Made by a program: the position numbers and the translations under genes. 64,000 bases of DNA, taken from positions 1,290,960 to 1,354,959 of the forward strand of contig CAXYDR010000001.1 of assembly GCA_964276095.1 (NCBI GenBank), written 5' to 3'. Under the pieces are notes generated by a model, which had not been told where the DNA came from, searched no databases, and worked only from the letters and a program-made list of their open reading frames with translations. This stretch comes from GCA-2733415 sp964276095. Its GTDB lineage: Bacteria > Bacteroidota > Bacteroidia > Flavobacteriales > Flavobacteriaceae. Below, in pieces: positions 43,312 through 52,281 of this stretch. Numbering within the stretch: position 1 is the first letter of the stretch; each line of letters starts with the position of its first letter.

Positions 43312-45683
43312 TAAGCTATGTTATATATTTCGTTTTCTAATTCTTTAATGGCTTGTTCAAAGTCTTTCTTTTTCCCAAACGCACGAACCAATTCTACAGG
43401 AGACCCCATTTTATTTAAAGGCTGTACTTTTAATACTGAACCTTGTTCAATAGAAACAATTCCTTCTTGCTCATATTTATCAAGCAAACTAGTCAGTACC
43501 TTTTGAGCTACTTCACCATACTTAGCAAAGTAATTTCTTTTACGTACTTTATTAGCTCGTTCTTTTCTAGTCAATACAGGTTGATCAAAAGCTACATGAC
43601 AAATTAAATCAAATGCATCCATATCTTTACCCACTTCTTCTTTTAATGCCTCTAGTAAAACACCTTGTTCTGCTAACTCTTTTATTAACTCTTCTTTTTT
43701 ATCAGAAGTATTCCACTTTTGAAGAAAAACATCTAATGAAGAGAATTCTTTTTTAATATTAGTCCTTGTATAATCTTTTAATGATTCTGTAATTAACTTT
43801 CCGTCTTTTCCATAATACTGAACACGTTCATTTATTACTGATACATCAATTTTATTTACGTAATATTTTTTATTCTTTGTTTCTGGGTTATCTATATCAA
43901 TATCTGGAGTTGTTGGCTTAAAATCATCTGGATCTATTGGTTCTCCATTATCTGGTTGTGATGTATCACCTCCATCTGGTGGAACAACAGGATCATTAGG
44001 TTCTGGTTCATATATTTGAACAGGGTCGCCGTCAAAACCAGGTCTTGCGAAAATGTTTGTCGCTCGTCTGAAATCCATAATGGTAAAATACACTTTCCCT
44101 TCTTCTTCTCTTATACGAGTACCTCTACCAATAATTTGCTTAAACTCTGTAACAGATTGAATATTTGATTCTAAAACAATAAATTTTACCATTTTTGTAT
44201 CAATACCTGTCGTCAGCATTTTTGAAGTTGTAGCAATTACAGGGAATCGTTCTTCTACATCTGTAAAATTATCCAACTCTTGCTTACCTACTTCATCATC
44301 ACCAGTAATTTTAACACAATAATTCCAGTGTTTCGCTACTAGATCAGCATTTTCATTAATTAGTGCTTGACGCATTCTGTTAGCATGATCAATATCGGTA
44401 CAAAAGACAATTGTTTTAGCAAAACGATCAGTCGCTTTTAGATATTCAGTGATTTTTTGTGCGACTACTTGTGTTCGTTCATCTATAGCCAGCGTTCTAT
44501 CATAATCTTTTAAATTATAAATACGGTCTTTTATTTCATTACCATATTTGTCTACCAAGCCCTTAGTTGGTCTCCAACCATCATCAATATTAGTTGTAAT
44601 TCTTACTACTTTATAAGGTGCTAAAAAACCATCATCAATTCCCTGTTTAAGAGAATAAGAATATACAGGTTTTCCAAAATAATCCATATTAGAAACATCC
44701 TTCGTTTCTTTTGGTGTTGCCGTTAAACCTATTTGTGTAGCCGAATTAAAGTACGTTAACACATCTCTCCATGCAGAAGCTTCCGAAGCACTCCCACGAT
44801 GACACTCGTCAATAACTATTAAATCGAAAAAATCTGGGCTAAATTCTTTATACGCATTTTTATCTTCATCAGTACTTGTTAATCCTTGATATAGTGCAAA
44901 ATATATTTGATAGGATTTATCAATTTTTCTATTTTTAATAATATGCATGATATCATTTCCAAAAGGAGAGAAATCACCATTTTTGGTTTGAGTCAATAAA
45001 GCATTTCTATCTGCTAAAAATAAGATACGCTTCTTAACTCCTGTTTTCCATAAACGCCAAATGATATTAAAAGCTGTATAAGTTTTCCCTGTACCTGTTG
45101 CCATAACAAGGATAATTTTATCCTGTCCTTTAGCAACAGCTTCTAATGTTCTATTAACAGCATTTTGTTGGTAATACCTTGGAGTCATTCCACTATCATC
45201 TGCATAATAGTCTTTTTCAACTATGTCTTTTGCTTGTGGCGTTTCAATATTATTGTGCTTTAAATATTTTTCCCACAACTCCTCTGGAGAAGGGAAATTA
45301 TCTAAAGTAATTTCTTTTTCTAATTGTCCGGACTTATTTGTTTTGTCGTGAAATACAAAAGAATCTCCATTTGACGTAAACACAAATGGAATTTGTAATA
45401 TTTCAGAATATTCTAATGCTTGTTGCATTCCTGAACCAACAGGCTTTTTATTATCCTTAGCTTCAATTATTGCTATTGGTACGTTTGATTTGTAATAGAG
45501 AATATAATCTGCCCTTTTTCTCTTACCACGAGTATATAATTTCCCTTGGACAATAATTCTACCATCAGTAAAAGAGACTTCTTCACGAACTTGCCTCTTC
45601 ATATCCCACCCTGCTTTTTCAATTGCGGGGTTTATGTACTTGGTACAAATATCTCTTTCAGTTAGTTCTTTTTTGTTTAGCAT
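43311..45683 (-). CDS. hsdR: Type I restriction-modification endonuclease/translocase subunit
   Basis: 790 residues of the EcoEI type. The N-terminal nuclease has D59 and E74-A-K76 (ADYILYYKSNVPIAIIEAK). Helicase motifs are MATGTGKTYTA (194-204), IDECHRG, GLTATP and IIGRGTRI. A short low-complexity linker, PEPNDPVVPPDGGDTS, precedes the C-terminal EcoEI_R_C domain that docks on HsdM. It is the first gene of the long minus-strand defence run. Confidence 0.95.
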   Translation of the reverse strand: MLNKKELTERDICTKYINPAIEKAGWDMKRQVREEVSFTDGRIIVQGKLYTRGKRKRADYILYYKSNVPIAIIEAKDNKKPVGSGMQQALEYSEILQIPFVFTSNGDSFVFHDKTNKSGQLEKEITLDNFPSPEELWEKYLKHNNIETPQAKDIVEKDYYADDSGMTPRYYQQNAVNRTLEAVAKGQDKIILVMATGTGKTYTAFNIIWRLWKTGVKKRILFLADRNALLTQTKNGDFSPFGNDIMHIIKNRKIDKSYQIYFALYQGLTSTDEDKNAYKEFSPDFFDLIVIDECHRGSASEASAWRDVLTYFNSATQIGLTATPKETKDVSNMDYFGKPVYSYSLKQGIDDGFLAPYKVVRITTNIDDGWRPTKGLVDKYGNEIKDRIYNLKDYDRTLAIDERTQVVAQKITEYLKATDRFAKTIVFCTDIDHANRMRQALINENADLVAKHWNYCVKITGDDEVGKQELDNFTDVEERFPVIATTSKMLTTGIDTKMVKFIVLESNIQSVTEFKQIIGRGTRIREEEGKVYFTIMDFRRATNIFARPGFDGDPVQIYEPEPNDPVVPPDGGDTSQPDNGEPIDPDDFKPTTPDIDIDNPETKNKKYYVNKIDVSVINERVQYYGKDGKLITESLKDYTRTNIKKEFSSLDVFLQKWNTSDKKEELIKELAEQGVLLEALKEEVGKDMDAFDLICHVAFDQPVLTRKERANKVRKRNYFAKYGEVAQKVLTSLLDKYEQEGIVSIEQGSVLKVQPLNKMGSPVELVRAFGKKKDFEQAIKELENEIYNIA

Positions 45684-45990
45684 TAAACAGATTTTAAATG
45701 TCTTTCGCAGTTCTCATTCAGTGTTCCAGTAAGCTTTTAAAAGATTGGAAAATACACCCTAACGGCATTTTAACTCTTGAACCTTATTTAAACTTTATGT
45801 AACATAGAAACTGCTTCAAGAAAACATTTTTATTGCTTTCCTGGAGGTTAATTAATACTCTTCATTGCATAATTCTTGGGGATGTTAAAAATAGGAAAGA
45901 AAAGGCAAATAAAAAAAAGGGAAACCGTAATTATTAAAGAAAATTATAAACAAAATTTTTAAGTATTTATATAAAAATATAAATATAGAG
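45684..45990. other. Intergenic region upstream of hsdR
   Basis: 307 bp between hsdR and the two backbone genes to its right. It must hold the promoter of the restriction operon, but I find no clear TTTG/TAnnTTTG pair. There is no repeat, no RNA gene and no open reading frame of note. Confidence 0.5.
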
Positions 45991-46479
45991 TTATATATGT
46001 ATTTCAAATTCATCAAAACGATAGGCTATTTTATTGAGGAATTTTTCTTGAAAATCTTTAAATAACAAATCGTAAAACTCATCATATTCTTTAACAGCTA
46101 AATTTGATTTTTCTATGAGTTCAGTTTCAAATTTAGTATTAAATTCAGTTATCAATAATTCGTTTACAATATGACTGTATTGAGCTTTAGTTTTTTCATA
46201 ATCATCAGCTAGACTCAAGTAACAATCTTTTAACATATCTAAAGTTGAAAGATTTACTTTTTCTTTAAAATAATCAAGACTATCTATATTACTTTGTATA
46301 AACTCAGCAGCCCAACCACCAATACCTCTATTAGTAGTCCATTCTGGAAAAGCTAAATCCATGAACAAAATCATCTCTTTAAATAGTACTGTATTGGAAT
46401 ATTCTTCCATTAAAGTAATGTAATCCCTGTGCGAATCAAAGTACTCATGACAATTTTCAATATCATGTTTTCTAAGCAT
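45991..46479 (-). CDS. Hypothetical protein, 162 aa
   Basis: I do not recognise the family. Acidic and helical, with many aromatic residues; no catalytic motif, cysteine cluster or membrane segment. It follows a 89-aa gene after 11 bp. The pair sits at the junction between mobility backbone and defence cargo, downstream of a large nested hairpin. Confidence 0.65.
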   Translation of the reverse strand: MLRKHDIENCHEYFDSHRDYITLMEEYSNTVLFKEMILFMDLAFPEWTTNRGIGGWAAEFIQSNIDSLDYFKEKVNLSTLDMLKDCYLSLADDYEKTKAQYSHIVNELLITEFNTKFETELIEKSNLAVKEYDEFYDLLFKDFQEKFLNKIAYRFDEFEIHI

Positions 46480-46490
46480 ATATTTAATAA

Positions 46491-46760
46491 TTAATTTATA
46501 TCTAACTCTATTAACTGAGCTTTTGGATCAACTAGCAGTAACGCTACTGCCTCTTCTACCATGTAAATTGCCTCTTTATTATGTTGACTATTATTATTTT
46601 CTAGTATGAAATTAACCGCTATACAATGCTCCATAATTTTAATTGATATTTCCTCACTATCAAGATAAGGTAAAATTGCCTTATACAAATCATTATCAAT
46701 TTTAAAGTGTTTTGTAAGTAACTCAATTACTATCTCTTTTGCTCGTTCAACTGTATTCAT
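46491..46760 (-). CDS. Hypothetical protein, 89 aa
   Basis: A small, mostly helical acidic protein of no family I can name. It starts 20 bp from the base of the nested hairpin at 46780-46935, so that structure would lie in its 5' leader if they share a transcript. Together with the 162-aa gene it forms a two-gene unit of unknown role. Confidence 0.6.
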   Translation of the reverse strand: MNTVERAKEIVIELLTKHFKIDNDLYKAILPYLDSEEISIKIMEHCIAVNFILENNNSQHNKEAIYMVEEAVALLLVDPKAQLIELDIN

Positions 46761-46779
46761 ATCATTTTTAGGTATAAAA

Positions 46780-46935
46780 AAAGCGTGGAACTGAATCTTA
46801 TGTTGTCAGAGGTATCGCCAAACACCCATCCACCTATAAGAACAGCCCACGCCGAAACGTGGGCGTCTTAACTTTGAAATAGGTGGATTTAAAAACTGGC
46901 GATTTTCTGATCCCAAATCAAAAGCTAAACGCTTT
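46780..46935. other. Four-tier nested inverted repeat (structured DNA or RNA)
   Basis: Four stems nest around one centre: AAAGCGT/ACGCTTT (46780-46786 with 46929-46935), ATCGCCA/TGGCGAT (46814-46820 with 46897-46903), ATCCACCTAT/ATAGGTGGAT (46828-46837 with 46879-46888), and a terminal hairpin GCCCACG-CCGAAA-CGTGGGC (46845-46864). It is far more GC-rich than its surroundings. It could be a single-strand replication origin, an origin of transfer, or a structured leader RNA of the downstream small genes. It is not a simple terminator. Confidence 0.75.
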
Positions 46936-47008
46936 ATATTTTAATACTTTTTGTTTTTTATTTTATACTATATATTTTTAATTCAAATTTAAGTAATCTT
47001 TTTAAAGC

Positions 47009-47236
47009 TTACTCACTCAAATAAGTTTTTATACTTTCATTAATTAAATATTTTATACTTTGTTCTTCCTCCAAAGCTCTTGCCTTTAATTGCTTCAATA
47101 AAATTTTATCTATATAAAAAGAAAACTGCACTTCATTTATCTGCTCTAAAACAACTGGAACTACTTTTTGCACAGTCTGTTTAATAGGTTTTTCTTTAGC
47201 TTTATTAATTAGCTTGCTCAAATCTATTTTTTCCAT
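47009..47236 (-). CDS. Small partition-type accessory protein, 75 aa
   Basis: The C-terminal 40 residues (VQFSFYIDKILLKQLKARALEEEQSIKYLINESIKTYL) have the strand-helix-helix pattern of a ribbon-helix-helix DNA-binding domain. The N-terminal half is basic and flexible. It lies 34 bp downstream of parA, the usual place for a ParG/CopG-like centromere-binding partner. Confidence 0.6.
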   Translation of the reverse strand: MEKIDLSKLINKAKEKPIKQTVQKVVPVVLEQINEVQFSFYIDKILLKQLKARALEEEQSIKYLINESIKTYLSE

Positions 47237-47270
47237 AATTATATAATTACAGCTTTATATAATTGTATTT

Positions 47271-47861
47271 TTATATAAGCTTTGTTAATACTTCTTTTGT
47301 TAAATTATCTATTTGTCTTTGTGCATTATTAGACCCCACAACACCTTTAAGTAAGACAGAACGTGTAAAAGCTACTAAATCACTTATATGGGTTTTTGCT
47401 ACTTCAATTTTAAACCCTTCAATTTCAATTAATATATCAATCGTTAAGGTTGTATTTGATTTTATCATATTAAACACAATAAGTGTATCCTCTCCTCTAT
47501 TTTGTTTTTTAATCAGAGCCAAAGTATTATCAATTGCTAATAAATCTAAAACACCTGCTTTAGTTGGTACAACTATTAAATCTGCAATTTCTATTAAACT
47601 AGGTAATTGATTAGATAAATATGGAGGTGTATCAATAAACACAAAATCATAGTCCATATTTCTTATTCCCTCAATATTATCTTGATATGGAATTATATCA
47701 AAATCCGTAACTAATTCTTTAAGCTGAGATAAACTTCCTTGTAAATCAAAATCTAAGACTACTACCCTTGAATTTTGACTTATATTTTGTGCTAAATTAA
47801 AAGTAAGAGTACTTTTACCAACTCCTCCTTTTTGGTGCATAATTAAAATTATTTTGGCCAT
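47271..47861 (-). CDS. parA: ParA-family partition ATPase
   Basis: About 196 residues from ATG 47861, which opens MAKIILIMHQKGGVGKST, the deviant Walker A motif of ParA/Soj. Further motifs are VVLDFDLQGS and the Walker B FVFIDTPPYLS. An upstream start at 47903 would overlap the relaxase gene by 89 bp and add 14 residues with no family support. The ATPase moves or stabilises the excised element. It overlaps the end of the relaxase-like gene by 47 bp. Confidence 0.88.
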   Translation of the reverse strand: MAKIILIMHQKGGVGKSTLTFNLAQNISQNSRVVVLDFDLQGSLSQLKELVTDFDIIPYQDNIEGIRNMDYDFVFIDTPPYLSNQLPSLIEIADLIVVPTKAGVLDLLAIDNTLALIKKQNRGEDTLIVFNMIKSNTTLTIDILIEIEGFKIEVAKTHISDLVAFTRSVLLKGVVGSNNAQRQIDNLTKEVLTKLI

Positions 47862-48744
47862 TTTTTTGAGGTGTTTTATTTTTATTGATTGATTGTTGCT
47901 CAAGTTTTATTTGTTTTAATAAAACATCTTTTTCCTTAGGAGATCCATTCTTCAGAATGTACTGATTCTCAAACTTCTCTTTTAGTGGTCTATTGTATTT
48001 AAATAATTTATCAAATGTCTTTTCATTCATATTAATCCAATTCATCCTATCAAATCCTACACGGTATGAATTCTTTCCTATTTTTCTATCTGTTAAACGT
48101 TCCTTAGAAATAGGTGTTAGTTTTAATCTTTGACTCTTATCTTTTCTGCTAACAACAATATGTACATGCGTATTTAGACCTGGCTTAAAACTATCGTTTT
48201 TAACTAATTTCTCCTTAACATCATTATCTGTTCCTTTAAATTTTCTGAAATGTTCAATTTTAGCAAAGTAAACAAGATCACTACCCGAAGCCAATCCTTT
48301 TTCTTGTCTATTAAAGTTTTTAGCATAATTGTTCATTACCAATCGTATATATTCTCTTACAAGCTTATTAAACGAATTAAAATGATCAGTTTGCAAGTCC
48401 CAAACATCTTTTACTTTTTCCCCTTTAGAAATTATAGATATTAAATATTCTAATTCTAATTGACTAAAACTTATTGTTGGAGCAAAATACTTTGAATCTT
48501 TTTTACCTAACTTTTTAATATTCTGATCAATAGAATCAATTACCTCTATACAACTAATACCAGATCTTTCGCTATTAAAAAAATGTTGTTTCCTGCTTTC
48601 TAGAAGACTAATTTCACTAATCGTGTTTGATTTATTAATCATTTTTTCAAGCTCTTGATTCTCTTTATCTAAATAAAGTGTCAATTTAGAACAGCTACCT
48701 GTATTCGTGGCTCCCAAAGTACTATGAGGTTTACTGATTGGCAT
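47815..48744 (-). CDS. Relaxase-like mobilization protein (DUF5712/MobB type)
   Basis: 309 residues. The motif GLNTHVHIVVSRKDKSQRLKL carries the HxH metal-binding signature of relaxases, and FNRQEKGLASGSDLVYFAKIEHFRKFKGTD precedes it as in DUF5712 proteins of Bacteroidota mobile elements. It would nick oriT and pilot the strand into a recipient using a helper conjugation system. The start overlaps the BfmA-like gene by one base. Confidence 0.72.
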   Translation of the reverse strand: MPISKPHSTLGATNTGSCSKLTLYLDKENQELEKMINKSNTISEISLLESRKQHFFNSERSGISCIEVIDSIDQNIKKLGKKDSKYFAPTISFSQLELEYLISIISKGEKVKDVWDLQTDHFNSFNKLVREYIRLVMNNYAKNFNRQEKGLASGSDLVYFAKIEHFRKFKGTDNDVKEKLVKNDSFKPGLNTHVHIVVSRKDKSQRLKLTPISKERLTDRKIGKNSYRVGFDRMNWINMNEKTFDKLFKYNRPLKEKFENQYILKNGSPKEKDVLLKQIKLEQQSINKNKTPQKNGQNNFNYAPKRRSW

Positions 48745-49229
48745 TATTCAAATAGATTTTTAATCTTCCCCTGAATCCCCGATTTGTTTTTGGTATCTAT
48801 TAATTGAGACAACTCAACAATTGCTTGCTGTATTTTAATTTGTTTTTCATTTTGTTTTTTTATTTCTGAAGCAACAAATTTTGTTCGATCTTTATCTACT
48901 TGATCAATTTTTATAATTACAGATTCAATCCAATCTGTAAGCTTTATAAAACCTTTTTTTTGTGCTTCAGAATAAACATAAACTTCCTGCCTTAATGGTT
49001 TTAAAATATCTCTTTCTTGAACCTTCAAAAAAGAAACAATTCGCTTATCTAATGTCTTAACCATTACTGAAGGATTTTCATTAATTGCATCCATAGGATT
49101 AATTCCTGTTTTCTTAAAATAGAGAATCATATTCTCTACCAATCCTCCATACTGCATCCCAAAAACATTAGATAGTTTAACTAAATCTTTATGATGAAAC
49201 TCATTAATAATTATGCTTTTTTTCTTCAT
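48744..49229 (-). CDS. BfmA/BtgA-family mobilization protein
   Basis: 161 residues matching the small oriT-binding mobilization proteins BfmA/BtgA of Bacteroides: an N-terminal DNA-binding helix pair (HHKDLVKLSNVFGMQYGGLVENMILYF) and a long helical tail. These proteins bind and bend oriT next to the relaxase. The candidate oriT hairpin lies about 90-160 bp upstream of its start. Confidence 0.78.
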   Translation of the reverse strand: MKKKSIIINEFHHKDLVKLSNVFGMQYGGLVENMILYFKKTGINPMDAINENPSVMVKTLDKRIVSFLKVQERDILKPLRQEVYVYSEAQKKGFIKLTDWIESVIIKIDQVDKDRTKFVASEIKKQNEKQIKIQQAIVELSQLIDTKNKSGIQGKIKNLFE

Positions 49230-49320
49230 TTTATACTTTTAAGTGTTAAAAAACAACGACTTACATTTATGTTTATATTTTAACTATAATACTTTATAAT
49301 TCAAAAATCACCGTAGACTA

Positions 49321-49390
49321 GCAATAGTAAGGGTTTGCCTCGCAGAGCAAGTTGAAAATAGGGGCTCTGCCCCTGTTCAACTTGCTATTC
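49321..49390. other. Candidate origin of transfer (oriT)
   Basis: AGCAAGTTGAA (49346-49356) and TTCAACTTGCT (49376-49386) form an 11-bp perfect inverted repeat enclosing a second hairpin GGGGC-TCT-GCCCC (49361-49373). It is preceded by GCAATAGTAAGGGTTTGCC. The position directly upstream of the mobilization genes fits an oriT. It could also attenuate transcription between the DnaC-like and BfmA-like genes. Confidence 0.55.
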
Positions 49391-49463
49391 TTTTCAAGAA
49401 ACACTTACTCGCGTTTACTTAATACTCTTAAAGATTTAATAATAAAAAACATAAGGAAAAAAA

Positions 49464-50150
49464 TCACCTTCTACTATCACCTGACAATTCAAGAAAATTG
49501 AACATTTCAAAAAACCTATCTTGAACTCTACTTCCATATCGTTTTCCAATTTCTGATAATGTTAAATTAGAAGTTATATAGGTCTTTATTCCCTTGTTCC
49601 TAAACTCATTGTATCTGGACTCTAAAATGCGGACAAAAATTTCCTCTTTACCATAAATATGAATATTACTCCCTACTGTTTCAGCTCCTAAATCATCGAA
49701 CAAAAAAATTCCTTTTGAATAACTCTTAATTACATAATCTTTATTCTTCTCTGTATTAAATTTATGTACCACTGTTGATGCTTCAATAGACGGAAACCAA
49801 AGCTGTTTTATCGCATTCTTTTTAGAAATATTTTGAATGATTTGAAAACTTGATGTTTTTCCCACTCCATTAGAGCCGTATATATAAAGTCCTTTTTGAA
49901 GTTCACCTTTATGAATAGTTTCAAAAGTTTCATCCTGAGCAAAATATTTGCAAAATAGATTTAAGAATTTTTTATTATCATCATCTACTTCAAAAACTCT
50001 ACTCTTTGATTTAAAATAAGTTTTGGCTTCAAGATTAAAAATTTGTTTTAGTTGATCAGTCGTCATAAATCTTTTCTTTTTTTTCATAACTAGGCTTTCA
50101 CTTTTAAAATTAAAAGCAGAATTATTTATTAGATTAAATATCGATTTCAT
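49464..50150 (-). CDS. DnaC/IstB-like AAA+ helicase loader
   Basis: 228 residues. Walker A GLYIYGSNGVGKTS (about 87-100), Walker B GIFLFDDLGAE, and the sensor region TYITSNLTLSEIGKRYGSRVQDRF typical of DnaC-type loaders. It probably loads the host replicative helicase on the excised element. It lies 20 bp after the winged-helix gene. Confidence 0.82.
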   Translation of the reverse strand: MKSIFNLINNSAFNFKSESLVMKKKKRFMTTDQLKQIFNLEAKTYFKSKSRVFEVDDDNKKFLNLFCKYFAQDETFETIHKGELQKGLYIYGSNGVGKTSSFQIIQNISKKNAIKQLWFPSIEASTVVHKFNTEKNKDYVIKSYSKGIFLFDDLGAETVGSNIHIYGKEEIFVRILESRYNEFRNKGIKTYITSNLTLSEIGKRYGSRVQDRFFEMFNFLELSGDSRR

Positions 50151-50169
50151 CTTTAATTATTCCTTTTGT

Positions 50170-50637
50170 TTATTTTAAAGGTTGCCCTCGTTTAGTTTTT
50201 GAAATTGAATTTTTATTTTTTTCTTTAAATAACTTAAAGTTTTTATAATTCTCTTTATTACTATACTCTATATTACTATGTGCCTTGTTTTTTCTGTTGG
50301 GGTTTTTTACCGTGTCGGTATTTTTCAGACACGGTAAAATTATGATTGGTTTTTGGTATAACACATAGACATTAGCAGTAAACTTTCCATTAACTCTTTT
50401 CTGGTTTTCTTTTGAAGCCCAACCAGTTGATATAAGTTCATTAATATATTTCCTTAATGTATCTACAGAATATCCTAAAGCTTTTGTTAATTGATAATTA
50501 TAGAAAGTCCATTCTTCTGGCTTACAAAGCATATACACAAATAAAAACCTTGCTCTATCACTAATCATGTTGTCATTAATTAACTCATTAGGAACAATTG
50601 TAAAATCACGCTTTATTGTGTTTCTAACCTGATTCAT
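50170..50637 (-). CDS. Winged-helix replication/regulatory protein
   Basis: 155 residues. The N-terminal 95 residues (FTIVPNELINDNMISDRARFLFVYMLCKPEEWTF…LTKALGYSVDTLRKYINELISTGW) form a helix-turn-helix as in replication-initiator-like proteins that precede DnaC-like loaders in phages and mobile elements. The C-terminal third is Asn/Lys-rich and low complexity. Likely role: binding the element's origin. Confidence 0.72.
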   Translation of the reverse strand: MNQVRNTIKRDFTIVPNELINDNMISDRARFLFVYMLCKPEEWTFYNYQLTKALGYSVDTLRKYINELISTGWASKENQKRVNGKFTANVYVLYQKPIIILPCLKNTDTVKNPNRKNKAHSNIEYSNKENYKNFKLFKEKNKNSISKTKRGQPLK

Positions 50638-50651
50638 CTCTTAATAAGGGA

Positions 50652-50939
50652 TTAGCTTAATTTATTCTTTAAAGTATAACTAAGAGCTTCTTCCTCTACT
50701 TCTTTTGAGGATTTACTCATATTCTGAAGTAGCCACTGATTCAATTTTTCTTTTGAAAAAAAGATGATTTTTCCATTTGGTTTTGAAAATGGGATACCCC
50801 CTGATGAAGTTAATTTATACAGGTAACTTCTTGAAATACCTGTATAATCACAAGCCTCGTCAAAAGTTAATACTTTCTTGTTTGAAATAAGTAGTTTTTC
50901 AATGCGAGCTAGTCGCTCATCTAAATTAATACTGTTCAT
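50652..50939 (-). CDS. Excisionase/MerR-like helix-turn-helix protein
   Basis: 95 residues with the HTH_17 layout LTFDEACDYTGISRSYLYKLTSSGGIPFSKPNGKIIFFSKEKLNQWL, common in Bacteroidota element excisionases and in RteC/Xis-type regulators. It starts the run of backbone genes after the 408-aa gene and may direct excision by the integrase. Confidence 0.8.
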   Translation of the reverse strand: MNSINLDERLARIEKLLISNKKVLTFDEACDYTGISRSYLYKLTSSGGIPFSKPNGKIIFFSKEKLNQWLLQNMSKSSKEVEEEALSYTLKNKLS

Positions 50940-51054
50940 TTTATTAAAAATTTAATTTAACAATGAACAAAAGCGCTTTTGTTTTCTTTTAGTTGAATTC
51001 TCAGCTAAGATACTGTTATAGGAAAATTAAAAAGTAGCTTATTTACCTAGAGGT

Positions 51055-52281
51055 TTACTTAAGTAAACTTTTTTTTGACCTTATGGAGAAAATGATTGAA
51101 TCTAAAACGGACTTACCTTTAAAGCTTTTTTGTTTTAATTTAGATTTTGTTGTTTTAACAGAATCATAATTTAACTCTTTACCTTTATAAAGGAACTTAC
51201 TTGATTCACAAAATTCTTTTAAATTACAATTACTATATTTCATAAACAATTCTTCAATCAAGTAACTTATTTGGCTAATGTTTTTTGCGTTAAAATAAAT
51301 TTTTGTTGGATTATTTAAATCACCCAGTAAAACATTTATCCAATTTTCATTTGTAGTTAACTCATTAAAAAAATCAAGTTTCTCTTCAAGTTCATTATAA
51401 AGAAAATGTAAATTTTCTTTACTTAATTTAATTCCAAAATTTTTCACTGACTTTGAAGTTATACAACTTTTTTCATGAGCCTGATTTACCTTAAAATTTT
51501 CTCTTTCTCTTTCTATTCTTTCCTTTTCAGTTTGAGCAAGTAAATCTGATTCTTTGTTATTCAATTCAATAATAGGGGAGAATTTTATTATTGATTTCAA
51601 TATTGAGATATATTCATTTAAATAACTACAGTTAGAATATCCTTTAAAATACTCTACTCTGTTTAATTCCTTTTTTAATTCATATATACAGATTTGATTT
51701 GATTCTCTAATTTTTTGAGTAACTAGCTTGTAATAATACTCTAAAGATGAAATAGATCCATCTATTGTGATAAAGTTTCCAGAAAAAGGTTCAATACCTA
51801 AATTTTTTAATTCTTTGGATATTAAAAATCTATCTAAATCTAAAATTGTTTTAAAAGGCCAATATTTTTGGTGAAAGAGATTACTCTTTTTAATAGCCAA
51901 AATACATCGCTTGCTAATACGTACATTGGTGTCTAATTTATCAAACAAGTCTTTTATTAATAAATAATCAATTTTATCACCTTCATGTCTTATATAATTA
52001 TATTCATAGAACTTTTTCAAATTTTGAAATTCGAATAGTCGCTTATGATTATGGTATAGTTCTAACAGCAAGGATTCTAATACTTCTTTTGAGTTAAAAA
52101 AAAGATCATACCTTTTAATATGACTTTCTTTCAGCAAGCTTGAGTCATTTATCACACTATGAATTTTAGAATAAATCTTATCAAAATCCTCAAAATTAAG
52201 AGTCTTACTCTTAAAATTAATATTATATTTTATTTCTGATTCACTCTTCTTTATAAACCTTGACATAATAAATTCAATCAT
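51055..52281 (-). CDS. Unknown integrase-linked protein, 408 aa
   Basis: I do not recognise the family. Highly charged and mostly helical, with a Glu/Arg-rich stretch EKERIERERENFKVN near the middle. There are no enzyme motifs. The start overlaps the integrase stop by 4 bp (a second ATG lies 15 bp inside), so it is produced with the integrase and may assist recombination or maintenance. Confidence 0.65.
   Translation of the reverse strand: MIEFIMSRFIKKSESEIKYNINFKSKTLNFEDFDKIYSKIHSVINDSSLLKESHIKRYDLFFNSKEVLESLLLELYHNHKRLFEFQNLKKFYEYNYIRHEGDKIDYLLIKDLFDKLDTNVRISKRCILAIKKSNLFHQKYWPFKTILDLDRFLISKELKNLGIEPFSGNFITIDGSISSLEYYYKLVTQKIRESNQICIYELKKELNRVEYFKGYSNCSYLNEYISILKSIIKFSPIIELNNKESDLLAQTEKERIERERENFKVNQAHEKSCITSKSVKNFGIKLSKENLHFLYNELEEKLDFFNELTTNENWINVLLGDLNNPTKIYFNAKNISQISYLIEELFMKYSNCNLKEFCESSKFLYKGKELNYDSVKTTKSKLKQKSFKGKSVLDSIIFSIRSKKSLLK

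Noticed and set aside
46780..46935. Nested hairpin as a retron msr-msd RNA
   Set aside because: No reverse transcriptase gene is encoded anywhere in the window, and the terminal hairpin is short.
49346..49386. Hairpin as an intrinsic terminator of the DnaC-like gene
   Set aside because: There is no U-run after the stem on the minus strand, and its double-hairpin form beside mobilization genes fits oriT better; a secondary attenuating role is not excluded.
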